This document shows, piece by piece, positions 1-12,004 of a stretch of DNA of 64,000 bases. The notes under the pieces were generated by a model, which saw nothing but the letters and a program-made list of their open reading frames with translations, did not search any database and was not told the origin of the DNA. Origin of the DNA: Nilaparvata lugens (taxonomy: Eukaryota > Arthropoda > Insecta > Hemiptera > Delphacidae). A program made the translations under genes and the position numbers. Location of the stretch: contig NC_052505.1 in the NCBI RefSeq assembly GCF_014356525.2, positions 186,001 through 250,000 on the forward strand, in the 5' to 3' direction. Each line of letters begins with the position of its first letter. The stretch's first letter is position 1.

Positions 1-480
1 CTTTTTTAATGGGGAAAATACTTATTAAGTCTGTTGTGATTTCTTCAAGTTTTTCACACATTTAGTATATTTCAATGTACACGTATCTAAGCATTGTGAC
101 ATATTTTTTGTGGGAGGATTTGATGGAAAATTCCACCAACTCAAGAAGAATCAATATTGTATTAATAGGAAATGAGGTTCGCATTATCTGAGACACTTGA
201 GCATTATCAAATTATATTTTTAATTCTATTTTTCTCATTGTTGACACTGCCGCCTGCCTCAGCGATGAAATGTTTTATCAAGATAGTGTGAAACAATCCT
301 TCTTTCTATTTTTCTTCTTCTTTTTCATACTTTTCAGTTGATTTTTCTTATTCAACAAACTTTGTAAAGTTATTTTTTAGTTTATACTTTCCTGTTTTTA
401 TTACATTACATATTGTCTTTTTCTTTATTTATTTCGAACTTCGAATGTCATAACAATTCCTAGTAAACTTACCTAATTAT
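1..480. other. AT-rich spacer, nothing recognised
   Basis: No reading frame of note and no structured repeat seen. The composition is AT-rich with T-runs near 300-360. It leads into the LINE 3' end that follows. Confidence 0.6.
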
Positions 481-592
481 GTTCTTAATATTGTTTTTGT
501 GATTGGGCACCCGCCGAAAAACCTACAGGTTTGGCAGGACCCTAAATTGTTTTTTTGAAATTGTGAATAAAATTTGATTTGAATTTGAATTA
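481..592 (+). mobile_element. 3' end of a CR1-type LINE (5'-truncated)
   Basis: A GC-richer hairpin-like segment at 505-543 (GGGCACCCGCCG facing GGCAGGACCC) is followed by a short AT spacer. The end is a degenerate hexamer tail of ATTTGA units at 570-591 after an AATAAA-like motif. A stem-loop followed by short tandem repeats instead of poly(A) is the known 3' signature of CR1/L2-clade LINEs. The same architecture ends the long LINE at 42127 on the other strand. No coding part is left, so this is a dead, 5'-truncated copy. The clade call is inferred from architecture only. Confidence 0.55.
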
Positions 593-985
593 GACGACTA
601 TCCCATACACGTTTAACTGGAAAAAAGTCGTCTATTGTTATATCATTTATCCACCGAAGAATTTGTCAAATGTACGCATATTTTTGTATACAAATAGCTT
701 TCATGAAGGTTGGAATGACCCACAAATTCACGTCACTGCGTTGAGATTTAAAAACAAAAACACGTGACCACCTCAAGAATTTGCTTGCTGTCTAAACATT
801 TAGAATGCATTTTTTCATGTCGCATCACTGTGATATGACCTCTTATATCGAATAATGAAACTATCAAGCAAATGACATCAGCTTCGTATTGCTTTATTAT
901 ATTTTGCTGTGAATATATTTTTGAATGTTATAGAATTCGTCAAAGCAGTCACGAAGTAAAACGTCGTGTAATGCTCGTTTCTACG
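593..985. other. AT-rich spacer, nothing recognised
   Basis: Short overlapping ORFs on both strands look random. No repeat or motif recognised. Confidence 0.5.
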
Positions 986-1260
986 CAGACAGCCAAGGTC
1001 TGTCCACAGGAGCAAATGTTCACAGGAGCTTCATGGGCGACAACTATAACTTTAAGGCTATGAATAAACCGAAAGCTGAAAAGTTCAGCGTTTGGCGTGC
1101 GGTACGGCGAATATTTAGCATTATGGAATATATATATGCTCATGTTCGCTGAAAGGTGCGATGTTCGGCGGAATGCACAGTTCGCTGTGCGGTTCGAGGT
1201 TCGATTCTGTATGTATGGACGTACCTTAAGAAGGAACGTTCTGGATACAACTAAGTTCAA
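986..1260. repeat. GTTCG-rich repeat, possible MITE fragment
   Basis: GC-rich compared with its surroundings. The segment contains repeated GTTCG/GTTCGGCG-type words, densest between about 1140 and 1205. The ORFs on both strands (949-1260 minus, 1097-1339 plus) follow from this composition and have no recognisable domain. It looks like a fragment of a non-autonomous DNA element with subterminal motif repeats. I could not define terminal inverted repeats or a target duplication, so the class is unknown. Confidence 0.3.
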
Positions 1261-2022
1261 ATGGAGACCTTTATCATTTATTACTTTCCTTGCCCTATTA
1301 CCAAAGGTAAGGAGAGTATTGCTTTCCGAAAAAAATTAAGGTAACCCAATTTCTAAATTTCTATACGTTTCAAGGTCCCCTGAGTCCAAAAAACACTAGC
1401 GCGAGAACACTAGCGTCAGGTGATCAATTTTCATAACGGCAAGGAAAGTTGTATGAGTGCGCCACACCAGATTTTTTTATGATATTCTCAAAGCACAGAA
1501 ATAATAGTTTCACCTGACTATGATTTATGCATTATATTATTTTGATTCTCAAGTGTGTTGTTATGATTCGAATATTTATTTTAGTGTCCTGAGATGAATT
1601 TTCTGAATAATTAATACGTATTCCACTTCAAATCATCAAATTATGATGATTTCTTCCTGATTTTTTCTTCAAAATGAGAATGGAAAATTCAGGTCATGAT
1701 CTGGATCAATACTGATATAAATAGAAAATGCAACATACTATTTAATGGAATGGTGTGAGATTTGTACTGGTTTTGAATTTGTTCAAGTGAACTTTTATTG
1801 TTTTTTGATATTGGTTGAATAAATCGAGAATAGAGATTATATATTGAATTTTATTAATGAGTAAAAAATGTAATTTGATTACATTACAGATTCTACAGTC
1901 AGTCGGATTCTGTTCAGAACCAGAGGCAAAATCAATTTCTATATCATTCATTGTAGAAAAGTCGAAAGAAATCATAAACAAATAGGATCATATCTCATGA
2001 ATGGAAACTATTCACCACTCAC
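1261..2022. other. AT-rich spacer, nothing recognised
   Basis: No supported gene or repeat. The minus-strand ORF 1742-1981 is low-complexity and unrecognised. Confidence 0.5.
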
Positions 2023-2204
2023 TTCAATAGCATCCCTATCGATCCTGAACAATGGAAATACCTTTGTTCTGAGCAAATTTCCCTGATAGTGAATATAAGT
2101 TAGAGGTGATAGAGTCTGTCCAAACAAACATACATTACCAAACATTCCACAAATCACCTTCTTGGTGCAAATCAATGCTTCAATTGCTACTTGATACTGC
2201 ACTT
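2023..2204 (-). CDS. candidate internal exon of an unknown host gene
   Basis: This 182 bp minus-strand segment is open in one frame. It is bounded by an acceptor-like TTTTCACAG on its 5' side and a consensus-like donor GTGAGTGG on its 3' side. The predicted peptide, about 60 residues, is mixed in composition (motifs such as KKVICGMFGNVCLFG and LLRTKVFPLFRID) and reads like genuine protein rather than AT-rich noise. One hydrophobic stretch is compatible with a membrane segment. I do not recognise the family; an insect chemoreceptor is only a guess. No neighbouring exon could be tied to it, so it may also be a chance ORF. Confidence 0.3.
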
Positions 2205-3240
2205 CTGTGAAAATTTTTTTTTCCAAAATTATAACTCAACGATGATGAAATCTTATTTGAGTGCTGGATTAACGTTGTGATTCTCACGGTATTGGAGTAG
2301 TTTCATGATGTAATTCAGCACATTACGTAATTGAATTCTAATATTTCCTCTATTGTTTTACAACGTTTTCCTTGAGTACTTAGAATTGTTGTAGATGCAA
2401 AATCATCATAAAAAATCAGATGAATGTCCATTCTATTGCTGAGTCTTCTACTTTGATTGAGGGAATATTCTTGTATTGTGTCTATGTTAGTTGTATTCCT
2501 TTCTCGTTATATTGAGGGAAATTATTGGCGTCCCCACCACATGCTTTGTGTATTGGTATTTTTTATTGCCTTTATTGCTCAGCCTGATACCTATTTTTTG
2601 AGCCTGATTCGGTCGACTTGGAGACCTGCACGAGAGACCACTCTTAGATTCTGTAGAGTACAGACATTACTTTTCTGAGCTTGATTATTTATTTGCCTGA
2701 TTGAACCATGTCTTTACCAGACAGTTTTTCGTTCTCTCCTGGAGACTAAAGTTATTTATTATTATTGGGAATCATTTATCCCATCACTTTGAAATCGCTA
2801 ATCTTTTTATCAATTTATTAATGGCTTAGTTAATTTCCATTCAGAGCGGTTGACTGCTGCAGTTTATTATTATTGTATGCTAATTGGATTAGTAACAGTC
2901 GAAAACCCATTTAAGGGTAAGTAATGAATATTTCATAGAATTTGTTATATTGTCTCCATTTTGATAATCTTACTTGTATGTATCAGGTAACAACCCCTGA
3001 TTTAACAGTTTTTCCTTTCCTTTTATTGTTTAACGGGTTAAAGGGATTGAACGGATATTGTTTATTGTAAAGGGATCTTATATTGTATTGTATATTGATT
3101 CTATATTGTTCATCATTCTTTCTACTAGTAATTTCCTTTCATAATGCAATTCATTATAGATTTCAAACTCCACAATTAAAACCTATAATAATTCTTCCGT
3201 TTGTCATTTAATATTTGATGTTAATAATATTGTATGTATA
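2205..3240. other. AT-rich spacer, nothing recognised
   Basis: No gene or clear repeat. Short plus-strand ORFs around 2457-2678 have no domain. Confidence 0.5.
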
Positions 3241-3241
3241 T

Positions 3242-3290
3242 ATTGTATTCTTCAGATGATTCCTTGAGGAATCATTCATTGAATACAATA
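3242..3290. repeat. small imperfect hairpin
   Basis: Two arms of about 22 bp (ATTGTATTCTTCAGATGATT versus the inverted copy ending GAATACAAT) face each other across a few bases. They could form a stem-loop; no function is implied. Confidence 0.5.
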
Positions 3291-3354
3291 TTAAGTAAGT
3301 TATCTATTCTAGCATTACTAAGTAGTTGTGACTTGTGTTGCAGGGTTTTTTTTT

Positions 3355-3380
3355 TGTGTGTGTGTGTGTGTTTGTGTGTG
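3355..3380. repeat. (TG)n microsatellite
   Basis: A run of TG dinucleotides with one interruption follows a T homopolymer. Confidence 0.9.
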
Positions 3381-3630
3381 AATACTCATTCGAGCATCGA
3401 GCTGTAAATATGTTTTGCTGTCGGAAGAGGGCTGACGAATTCGCCGACCGAGATGGCCGGTGATATCGGATATCTGACCTTGGCGTGCGGGGCTGAAAGA
3501 CGATCTTCGATCTGACGTCACTAGCCCGATGCCTGGAGGCCATCACCCTTTGGACACCGGACTCGAGGACGGTGGATCTTAGATAAGTACTTGATACCCC
3601 CCACTACAATTTATGTGCCCCCGTAAATTT
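3381..3630. other. GC-richer patch, unrecognised
   Basis: Base composition rises sharply above the surroundings (words such as GCCGACCGAGATGGCCGG). The overlapping minus-strand ORFs 3304-3546 and 3318-3521 arise from this composition. This is probably a fragment of an old transposable element; none was identified. Confidence 0.3.
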
Positions 3631-3702
3631 GGTCACTTAAAGACATGAGTATTTGGTCTCTGAAAGACATGTTGTGTTGGTCTCTTAAAGACAGATTGAT
3701 TA
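3631..3702 (+). repeat. 24-bp tandem repeat, three copies
   Basis: GGTCNCTNAAAGACA recurs at 3631, 3655 and 3679, exactly 24 bp apart, with a few substitutions between copies. Confidence 0.85.
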
Positions 3703-4258
3703 TTTGATTATTCATGTAAAGATGTGTTTTGTAATATTTTAAATATCATTTTCATTATTATAAGAGCAGTCAGTCAACCGCATATCTATGTTCTTATTTC
3801 CAAGACCCTCAAACCACCCACTAGAATTGGGATCACATTACTGACCAGATTCAAATCGACAGACCTCAGGGCCTAGCACAATTTCAACAACTAAGCCTTC
3901 TCCGATATAATCATTTGTCACCAGGAGAGCGGGGTACTACTGCACACAGCAGACTTACAATGAATTCGCAATCACGAAAGTCTCGTGATGTCGTGGAATT
4001 GATTGTTCACATGATCCCGTTGCGATTATTGATGTTGTGGGCCTAATCTGTTGCTGACCTGCTGTAGTGTTATTGTTTAAATATTAGTCATCACGTCCCT
4101 TGTCAGCATTTGGATTTGGCGCTATACACCAAATGTCTACTTGATAAACCTCTCAAAATTATTCATCTATTTTCTACATTTCTCAACATTTACAATTAAA
4201 AATGGTTCTGATGATGACTACCTTACAGTGTTCCTGTCATGTTTATAGGCTAGTAAAG
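3703..4258. other. spacer, nothing recognised
   Basis: Unstructured sequence with no supported ORF. It could include the eroded upstream part of the LINE fragment that follows, but no RT motif is visible. Confidence 0.45.
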
Positions 4259-4887
4259 GTAGCAATATGATAGCAAATGAAAGTAAAACGAGTTATATGA
4301 AAATATCAACGAGAAGAGTTCCAAAAATCTCAGAATTGGTAATAAAATCGTCAAAGGTGTAAGGCTACTTGCGGGTTGAATTGAATGACGAAAACAAAAT
4401 GAGTTACAGCATGAAGCCGAGTGTAATAGCTGGGAATATAGCATGCTTTAGTAACATGAAACTTTCGAAGAGCAGGCTCATAATGATGCAGAAACACAAA
4501 ACTTAAAATATATGAAAGCCTAATTCGAATCTTGGACGTTAACAAAAGAAGACAAGAACCATCTAGGCGTTTTTGGAAGGAAAATCCTAAGAAAGATTTA
4601 TGAGCTTGAGATTGATAAAAGACCGAAATATTGTGAAATTTATAAAAGCGCAGCGGCTTAGATGGTTTGGACTTATCTGTAGAATGAATGAGAACAGGAT
4701 GCCTAAAATAATATCAGATGAGAGGCTACATTCAAGATGAAAGAGAGGAAGGCCGAGAATAAGGTGGGAAGATGAAGTGAGAGTCGATCTCCAAAAAGTG
4801 GGATATAGAGAATGAAGACAATTAACAAAGGACCGAGAATCATGGAGAGCTATAGTGGAGGCGGCCGAAGCTCATATTGGGCTGTAG
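4259..4887 (+). pseudogene. LINE reverse transcriptase, C-terminal remnant (5'-truncated)
   Basis: Pieces of one protein can be read in three plus-strand frames. They start with ANESKTSYMK (the segment just after the catalytic YADD box), continue through a thumb-like stretch around KSRLIMMQ, then ESWTLTKEDKNHLGVFGRKI, RLRWFGLICRMNENRMPK and GRPRIRWEDEVRVDL. The remnant ends at a TAG at 4885. These are hallmarks of the C-terminal end of endonuclease-reverse-transcriptases of insect non-LTR retrotransposons. Frames shift at least twice and internal stops occur near 4738 and 4813, so the copy is dead. The catalytic half and the endonuclease are absent. Assignment to a clade (RTE-like or related) is uncertain. 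Confidence 0.8.
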
Positions 4888-6140
4888 TGCTGAAAAAAAG
4901 GTAGTGATAAGTAAGCTAACGAAAAATCGATAGCTCTCATTGACAAATCCGACTGAACTCCGGTGTTCTGAATCACATCATTTTCAATGGAACAACAATA
5001 ATTCTCACTTATAAAATACCGGTTGCTTTGTCAAGCATTTCATGCATTTGATTGCAAAAATACGGTGAGAACTCTCAACAAAATAAATTGATTATTATTC
5101 TCTGTTACAAGACTCAACTTTTTCCATTATCTTGTTATTTATGTAACTCACACGAGTATAAAAAATTATTAGTAGGGGGAATGATATTAAATGCAAGTCT
5201 CCTGCTGGAGCTTTACATGAAACTTTTACAACAGTAATTCAACAACATTCTAGATTTTGGATCGTAGTAGGCCATGCATTATCATTTTTATGGAAGCAGC
5301 AGCATTATATGGTACAATTTTTGTTTTTGAATCTTACAGCAGTGACATGTAGGTGATAGTGAGATTGCGTTTGATAACGAGAGGCGTGAACTGAATAAAT
5401 CAGATACACGCTTAACAGAGAAGTTTCTGCACATCATAAGTTTTCGTTCACATAAGCGACATGCGCCACAAACTCAGAAACAATCCGACTCAACCAGACA
5501 ATAAACAAACTTATCCAAGTCCTTTGTTGGTTTGTCTCGCAAACATTCAATTGATGCATTCCACTGCAGCTCAGACCATCTGAATAACTGAGTGCTGCGA
5601 ATAAATTCCATTATTTCTGAACTGTGTCTTATTTAACTTCAAATTTTCGTATTCTATATATCTCATACTGGAATCTCGTATGCTGAAACGACCCCAAATG
5701 AATACCCATTTGGGTTTTCCCAGATGAAACTTTGCATCAAATCTATTTGAAAGAACTGTGACAGAGGGGATTTGAGTATAGATTATGGTGAATGAGTTGT
5801 GATCCATGAAACCTCATATCCTATGTAGTAGTTAGCATATGTGTATAGGGTGATTTCCCACTCAATTATCACGAGAGAAACGAGACTGATGCTATATAGG
5901 ATAAAAGATAGAAATTTAATTCCAAAGTTTGATAACGAATAAATAAGTTCTGATTAACTTATTCTATTTATCATTCAAATTCAAACAATAATCATACTCT
6001 CATATGTATATCTTCAATACAAATTCTATTAGCTCCAAACGGCATTCGCAGTTCTCAATACAAAAAAAGTATACAAGTTTTGTTCATTATGTTATGTTCT
6101 CATCAAGTGTTCCATGAGATTCAATTTTTCAGCATAAGTT
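4888..6140. other. AT-rich spacer, nothing recognised
   Basis: No supported gene. The ORFs at 5052-5237 (plus) and 5571-5807 (minus) have no recognisable features. Confidence 0.5.
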
Positions 6141-6144
6141 ATTA

Positions 6145-6235
6145 TTAGTAAGTAAAGTTATTAAGTAAGTAGTAAGTAGTAGTAAGTAGTTAGTAAGTAA
6201 GTTATTATTAGTTAGTAAGTAAGTCAGCATAAGTA
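6145..6235. repeat. (AAGT)n-type microsatellite
   Basis: Degenerate tandem AAGT/TAAG/TAGTAAG units. Confidence 0.85.
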
Positions 6236-7102
6236 TTATTGCAATACGATATCCAAATCGTTCTATCAGTAAAAGAGGAAAAAGTTCAGTAAGATTCGAA
6301 TAATGAGAGAATAGATTCTGTAGTCAAGATGGAAAAAATGAAAATGCTTTTTTGATTGCATAGAAGGGAGATTTCGACGGTTGAAATATTATTCAAGATA
6401 ATTCAGTTTGAGCTGCATCACTCACTTTTCAATTCTCCGTATACGATTTTTAATGAAGAGCACACAAAAATGTAATGTTTCTCTGTCGCCTCCATTCATC
6501 AGCTACGTACTTATCCAAAAGAACCAAGTTTGTTTGAGAAAATTACCAACGAGGACATACAGAGAAATTCTTGAGTCTTCACTCAAACTAAAGTTCTGTC
6601 CTTATCGATTTTCTCGGCAACTGCTTTCAATCTTTCTGAACTTTCTACAAGCAATGGAAGCATCCTTCTGGTAATTTTTTATTTAAAACAGGGGAGTCCG
6701 TAATCGTATGTTACTCCATGTTAACATTTGTACCTTTTTCTCAGGATCTATTATGGATAGAGACCTGCATTTTTTTTGTTTTAAAGCTTACTACCATTCT
6801 AATAATTTGTGTGTATGAAATCAATATAGAGGGAAAACTATATTTTCTAAAATTAAAATACAAAAACTCTAAAATTTTGAATCTGAAAACATGGCTGATT
6901 TTTTTTCCAATGATAATATCAGCTATTACATAGGAACATACACACAAAATAAACTTATTGGTCAGTATAATATGCCATAAAAATTTCAGCATCCTATCTC
7001 TAACAGAAGCTGAGAAAAAGGTACATGAAGTTGAAAAAATCACATTTTGAGAAAAATGCAAAAGAAAGCAAATACAAGGTGAATTATCATTACTCACGTT
7101 TT
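6236..7102. other. AT-rich sequence flanking the Mutator-like gene
   Basis: No supported gene. It lies 3' of the minus-strand transposase and probably includes its 3' UTR and element end. The 118-aa minus ORF 6741-7097 is low-complexity and unrecognised. Confidence 0.45.
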
Positions 7103-7763
7103 TTAGTAGTTACCAGCACTGTAGGATGGGTTTTCAGGGTCTTCTTCCTCTTCAAAAACCATCTCCAGTCGTTTCTTAGCAAGGCTTTGCTTCTGACGAA
7201 CCATTTTCTGGTAATCTGCAACAGCTTTATCACCCTTACGTATCTGCTCCCTGCCCAGATTTCTCAAGGCAATGAGGGTATTTCTTCCTGGATTCACATT
7301 CATCTCCTCCAAAAAGTATATTTTTGCCATATGTCCATCATTATACCTGCTCACAGCTTCATAAACACCAAAATGTAGGGTGGAAACCTCAACAAAAGTC
7401 CTTTTAGGTAGAATGGTCCAAATTACATTGTTGAGACTCTCATTTGGGTTCTGGGTTTTCCCCTTTGTGCATTTTTCTAATAGCTCAGGTTTAGCCAAAT
7501 CGTGAAAAATGGAGTGCATTTCAGACATTACAATCTGAGGCAAGTGGAAATGTTTATTGTGATCATATGGCTCACCAGTCTTAGCTGCCAGATTGTACTT
7601 ACACCATGTTGTGTCAGAGTCAGGACATAGTTGGTGCTGAGGATTATCATTATTTGAAGATATATGGAGATATGTAGCCCAAATTGCTCTTTCCATATTT
7701 GGAACACTGTCTGTATCCCTTCTGATGGCTAAACCATAGAAGAGTTGGATTTTATGGATAGCC
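7103..7763 (-). CDS. MULE transposase, C-terminal segment
   Basis: Open frame giving about 197 residues from the first Met at 7696. It contains NESLNNVIWTILPKRTF and a basic, coiled-coil-like tail (KMVRQKQSLAKKRLEMVFEE) ending with acidic residues. It continues the frame of the core segment after a shift in an A-run at 7779-7788. It corresponds to the region after the catalytic core in this family. Confidence 0.8.
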
Positions 7764-8279
7764 TCATCTGTTAGTCTTTTTTTTTTCTCCTAAACTTTTA
7801 CCATCGGACAATTTTCTACCTTGAGCCTTCAGTTTCCTCAATCTTGTTCCCATTCGTTTCTCAATATGTCCAATGCATTCTAGTTTCGTTACTGGAACAT
7901 CAGGACCATATGGTAGAGCATTACCCACTGCTTGGAAAGCTTTTGTGTCTCCATCTCCTAAATATTCAGTATACCTCACATTGTACAAAATTTCTGACCT
8001 TCGGAACATTTCAACTGCACCAGCTACTTCCATGCCACCACTTACACCCAAATAGTTGGCTTTACAATTGTCCAAGTGAGCATTCTTCAACCTATCAGGG
8101 CATCTACAATATTTCAACTTTATTGATACATCCAAAACTTTTCCAGTATCCACTGAAGTCAGAGAAACAATACCATTCAGAGAAGTATGTCCCCTTTTTT
8201 GCCAGGAACCGTCTACTGCAATACAATGATCTCTATAGAAACAACTTCTTGCACTGCATTTGACATAGATATTCCACAC
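7764..8279 (-). CDS. MULE transposase, catalytic core segment
   Basis: A 171-residue frame. DGSWQKRGH near residue 23, paired cysteines and an HLDNCKANYLGVSGGMEV stretch near residues 68-85, and YLGDGDTKAF near residue 106 are the most conserved parts of the family. The first residues before DHCIAVDGS are probably out of frame, because the preceding frame (8213-8425) carries the matching upstream segment NAVQEVV. Confidence 0.85.
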   Translation of the reverse strand: MWNIYVKCSARSCFYRDHCIAVDGSWQKRGHTSLNGIVSLTSVDTGKVLDVSIKLKYCRCPDRLKNAHLDNCKANYLGVSGGMEVAGAVEMFRRSEILYNVRYTEYLGDGDTKAFQAVGNALPYGPDVPVTKLECIGHIEKRMGTRLRKLKAQGRKLSDGKSLGEKKKTNR

Positions 8280-8840
8280 ACTTTCTTACTAACAGTCCCA
8301 ATGTACGTTTCATAGTCATTGTACCTATTTGGTGGTGGTGCCAAATTCATTAGTCCACAAAATAATTTAGCAGCAGTTTCTCCCTTACCTATAGCTCTGA
8401 AACCTAATACCAACCTAATATTCACATCATAAAAAAACTTTGTCTACTGTATTTTCATCATTGATTACAATTTTCTCACAATTTATTGTTTCTGTTTTTG
8501 TTTCACAGTTTGTACAAGATATTTTTATCCTACATGCAAGTCCTATCAGATGTTTTTTTTTCAATAGTCAAATTTTGATGGCAAGTACTACAGCTAGCAG
8601 TTTCTCCTAGAGTTTTGAAAAACGTATCTAAATTGATGATAATATACTCAAACGTATTGTCCTCAATTCTATTATCATATTCAAAAATCTTATCAGAGAG
8701 TTTTTCATTTGATCTTGATACCTTGGCACTTGATGATGATGGAGTTGGAGCAGCTGGAGTCAATGTCGGTTGTTTTGACAACGGTTTCCTTTTGAAGCAG
8801 GCTTTTTTATTTTCTTGAAAACTCTTTGACTTCGACCCAT

Positions 8841-9690
8841 TTTATCACTTCAAAAATGTAAACTTCACTAACTATCAACAGAAAATAATTATCTCAAATT
8901 CTCAAAGCAAGTTGATCATAATTTCATAACCTATTCATGACTTTGCCTAGAATTATATTAGTAAACAAACCACAGCTGTCTGTGGAGACAGATACTAACC
9001 TGAAACAGCTGAACAACTGATAGAGGCAGTCATTTTGCCAATATAATGGAATAAATGATAATAATATTCAACATTGATAATGAATAAAACATTGATAATC
9101 AATCAAACAGCTCTATTTAAAAAACCTAGCATTATACTTGGTAAAAAATAAAAATTTATTTAATATCCGGTATACTCCATACCATACACGTCGAGTTTTT
9201 AGATCTTCTGACATGACTGAAACAAATCTTAGTGTTTGTAGGATGCAATTTCCTTATAGGTGTGATAAGCTTGTGAATATAATTCCCCAAACCTTGTTTG
9301 CAAATTCTCCACCAAATAAACTAAAGATTGAAACCATAAATTGGATCAAAGCATCCACTGACTTCTCTGGTAACATAAGATAGTATTTTTGTGATTTGGA
9401 TCGTTTCTCACTACTTTCTCCACTATATCAGAGCCCTAAGTTTTTCTAGCCCAATATTATCATTCGAGCTTACCGTACTCTAAAACAGCTTTATGCTTTT
9501 CTCATTTGCGTTCCTGTTGTGCTGTCCAGCCTAGCGATGATTAAAATGTATAACTCCACTTTGAAGATTCTTCTACCTGCTTTCAATTCCATTATTTACT
9601 ACTTTTTTGTATGTATTTTTTATCTCCTACTTTTTAATCCTACTTTATTTCATATTATTTTATGCCACTTAGTTTATAAATTTTTTGTAA
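8841..9690. other. sequence upstream of the MULE gene; nothing else recognised
   Basis: Upstream flank of the transposase, AT-rich, with no second gene. A promoter is expected here, but I cannot point to one. Sequence from about 9400 onward probably belongs to the 3' UTR of the LINE that ends at 9850. Confidence 0.4.
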
Positions 9691-9850
9691 TCTATTTCTA
9701 TTGAAGCTCACGAACGGACGTAAGTCTTGTGAGCTCCACATTCCATTTCTTGTAATAATTTTTGTATGTACATTGTCAATTTGATTTTCTATGTTGTACA
9801 AGAGATGAATGAATAAACTTGAAACTTGAAACTTGAACTTGAACTTGAAT
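9691..9850 (+). mobile_element. 3' end of a CR1-type LINE (5'-truncated)
   Basis: Stem AGCTCAC (9705-9711) pairs with GTGAGCT (9729-9735). A spacer, GAATAAA and a tail of ACTTGAA/CTTGAA units (9813-9850) follow. A hairpin plus short direct repeats is the CR1-clade 3' signature. No coding sequence remains. The stem sequence differs from those at 505 and 42220, so it is a different family. Confidence 0.6.
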
Positions 9851-12004
9851 AAGAAGAATTATAAAAATTACTGAGGAATCCAAGAAATTGGAATTTTTAG
9901 CATGGACATTCAATTTTTAAACATGAAATAGATATATTTCTAGTTGTCCCAGAGCTTCTGTTCATATCTCATTGGAAAGCGCAAGATTCAAATATTAATA
10001 TTCACACAAGAACCAAAAATTGATTTTTTTTTAATTTTTGACTACGGACTCCCGTTACACATTCTCTCATACTCATTATCAGGGAAAAAATTCAATGTGA
10101 CCGAAGAACAGAAAACAAATTTATTAAGAGTTTGGAGAATTATATTTACACCCTTGTACTCCAATAAATAGATCGATAGAGTGAGTACTGAATGTCACCG
10201 CATGTCATGTAAACTTCATCATTACAACATTTCTACAAAACGGTGCTAAAGTATTGTTATCTTTAGACTCACGTTTATACGCGTATGATCTCCTTTTATT
10301 TGTAGACCTAACAGTTGTAGAAATGAAGATATATTATATAGAGTCATAGTCGTTATAAATAAATGTGAAACTCTATTATTATTATTGTTGTTGAAATGAG
10401 CTAGATTCTTCATTCAATTTTTGTCTTAAATCTTAATAGGCTCCATCTACTTAGTGATAGAGTTTTCCTCACATTCCCAAACTGGATAAATTTCTGTAAT
10501 CAACTATCAACCTCCCTTTGGGATTTACTCACAGAACTTCCAATTAGCTTGAAATATTATCAAAGCAGCACTAGGGGAACCGGTAAGCAATAAGATGAAC
10601 AGCGTAATATTACTTGAAATAATTGAATTGAAGCCAATGTAGTTGCCAGCCACTGAGAATAGAGCCCAACAGCCATCAATGCAATATTTACAATCGAATG
10701 AATATAAATTGAATGGAGTTTAAGCCCCCAACACTATGAGGATCAGCCTCCAATCTACAGCTGGATTCAATGCACGATGCTATCTCATTGTAACAGCCTG
10801 GGGATTCTCCTAACGAGTTTGCTTGCTCCCTTCAAAATTACTTGGCCCCAAGTTCGGTTATTCACAAACCAGAATTGTTGGAAGCTGGCTATTCAGTCTT
10901 ATGGTGGCCTTTACCACAATTTTTCATTCAGCACTACTTGTAGTTTCAAGTTTCTACAGGATCTTACTCAAATCAAACTTCATTCTGTGCATTATTTGCT
11001 GATGATAATGATGATCATGATCAATATTGAACCACTTTCAAGTTCAAAGTTTACAGAGAACAAAAACATTGTTTTTGTGCTGAAACAAAGGCTTAAAGAT
11101 GAGGATGTAGGGTATAAGGTGTCGGAAAAATTGACTAGAAAAGCTGATAGCTTGAAGTCCACAATGAATTTTGTTGTAATAATAAACGTCTCTACTTCAC
11201 TCATTCATATAATCAATATAATAGTTCTGTATCAGAAGTAAAGACACACGAATCTCTCTTCACGAGACAATAAATTATTTTCAAACATTTAATCATTTTT
11301 CCAGCATCCATATTCATTTTCAAATTACAAGATAAATCTGATGAAAATTTGAAGATCCACCATGAACAATAAATGAAGTATTGTTAATGAGTGAAAATAT
11401 TACTATTGATCATTATTTTTGTATCATCGAGTTTTGTAATATTCATGAATTTGGCACTGAAGAAATAAGAGAAGTGGCCTAGTACTGATATTGGGTAAAG
11501 AATTAGAAAAAGTAGTATTAAGTCCAAGTGGAATAATATTTCTTCTTAGAATATAATAGAATTAGAATAAAATCAATTATAATAATATGGTAAGAATCAT
11601 CACACGATCATACTTAATTATATATTATTTCATTTCCTTTGAGTATTTTGGCAAAGAAACTATATGGTTTCTCTATGATTCTGGGTATGACTTCATCTGA
11701 AGTTCACTTTTCCGGAAACGGGGAATTAAAGAACGATTTGGGTTTCGAAAAGTTTTGACATTGATGTATTGGATCGTTGGAAACATTGATGGTACAGGAG
11801 AGCTGTAGGCCTATACGCCGTACGTCACACGTTCGTTTTTCCTCGCTCACAATAAGCTCAAAGAAATATTGTAATGGGCGCCCCTCTGCATGCAAGTTCT
11901 AAGTATTTCGTTAAACTTTTCCATATAAAATCATTTTTCATACAGTGCGTATCAATCTCATCACTCGTATCGCCGTTATGTTGATAAAAGTTTCACAGAT
12001 ATTA
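9851..12004. other. AT-rich spacer, nothing recognised
   Basis: No supported gene. The 154-residue plus ORF 10777-11241 is the longest here. It shows no domain, has a methionine/isoleucine run from an ATGATGATG-like tract, and is probably chance. Confidence 0.5.

Larger units (their letters stand above)
7103..8840 (-). pseudogene. Mutator-like (MULE) transposase, frameshifted
   Basis: Read on the minus strand from an ATG at 8840 to a stop at 7103, successive frames give one protein. An N-terminal Ser/Pro-rich tail comes first, then Cys pairs (CSTCHQ, CTNC) and a segment around GFRAIGKG. The core follows, with AVDGSWQKRGHTSLNG, C-rich CRCPDRLKNAHLDNCKAN, YLGDGDTKAF and LECIGHIEKRMGTRLRKL. The C-terminal domain contains NESLNNVIW. 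This order matches the Mutator-like transposase domain found in many arthropod genomes. The Asp in AVDGSW and the Asp in YLGDGD are candidate catalytic acidic residues. At least five frame changes occur, near 8798, 8552, 8440, 8240 and 7785. Four sit in A or T homopolymers, so some may be sequence errors. Whether it is active is unknown. Confidence 0.85.

Noticed and set aside
6691..10053. Inverted GGGAGTCCGTA at 6692 and 10043 as possible ends of the Mutator-like element
   Set aside because: The match is only about 14 bp with one mismatch, the arms do not extend, and no target duplication is present.
10777..11241. 154-residue plus ORF
   Set aside because: No domain, low-complexity Met/Ile run, no splice or promoter context, no homology recognised.
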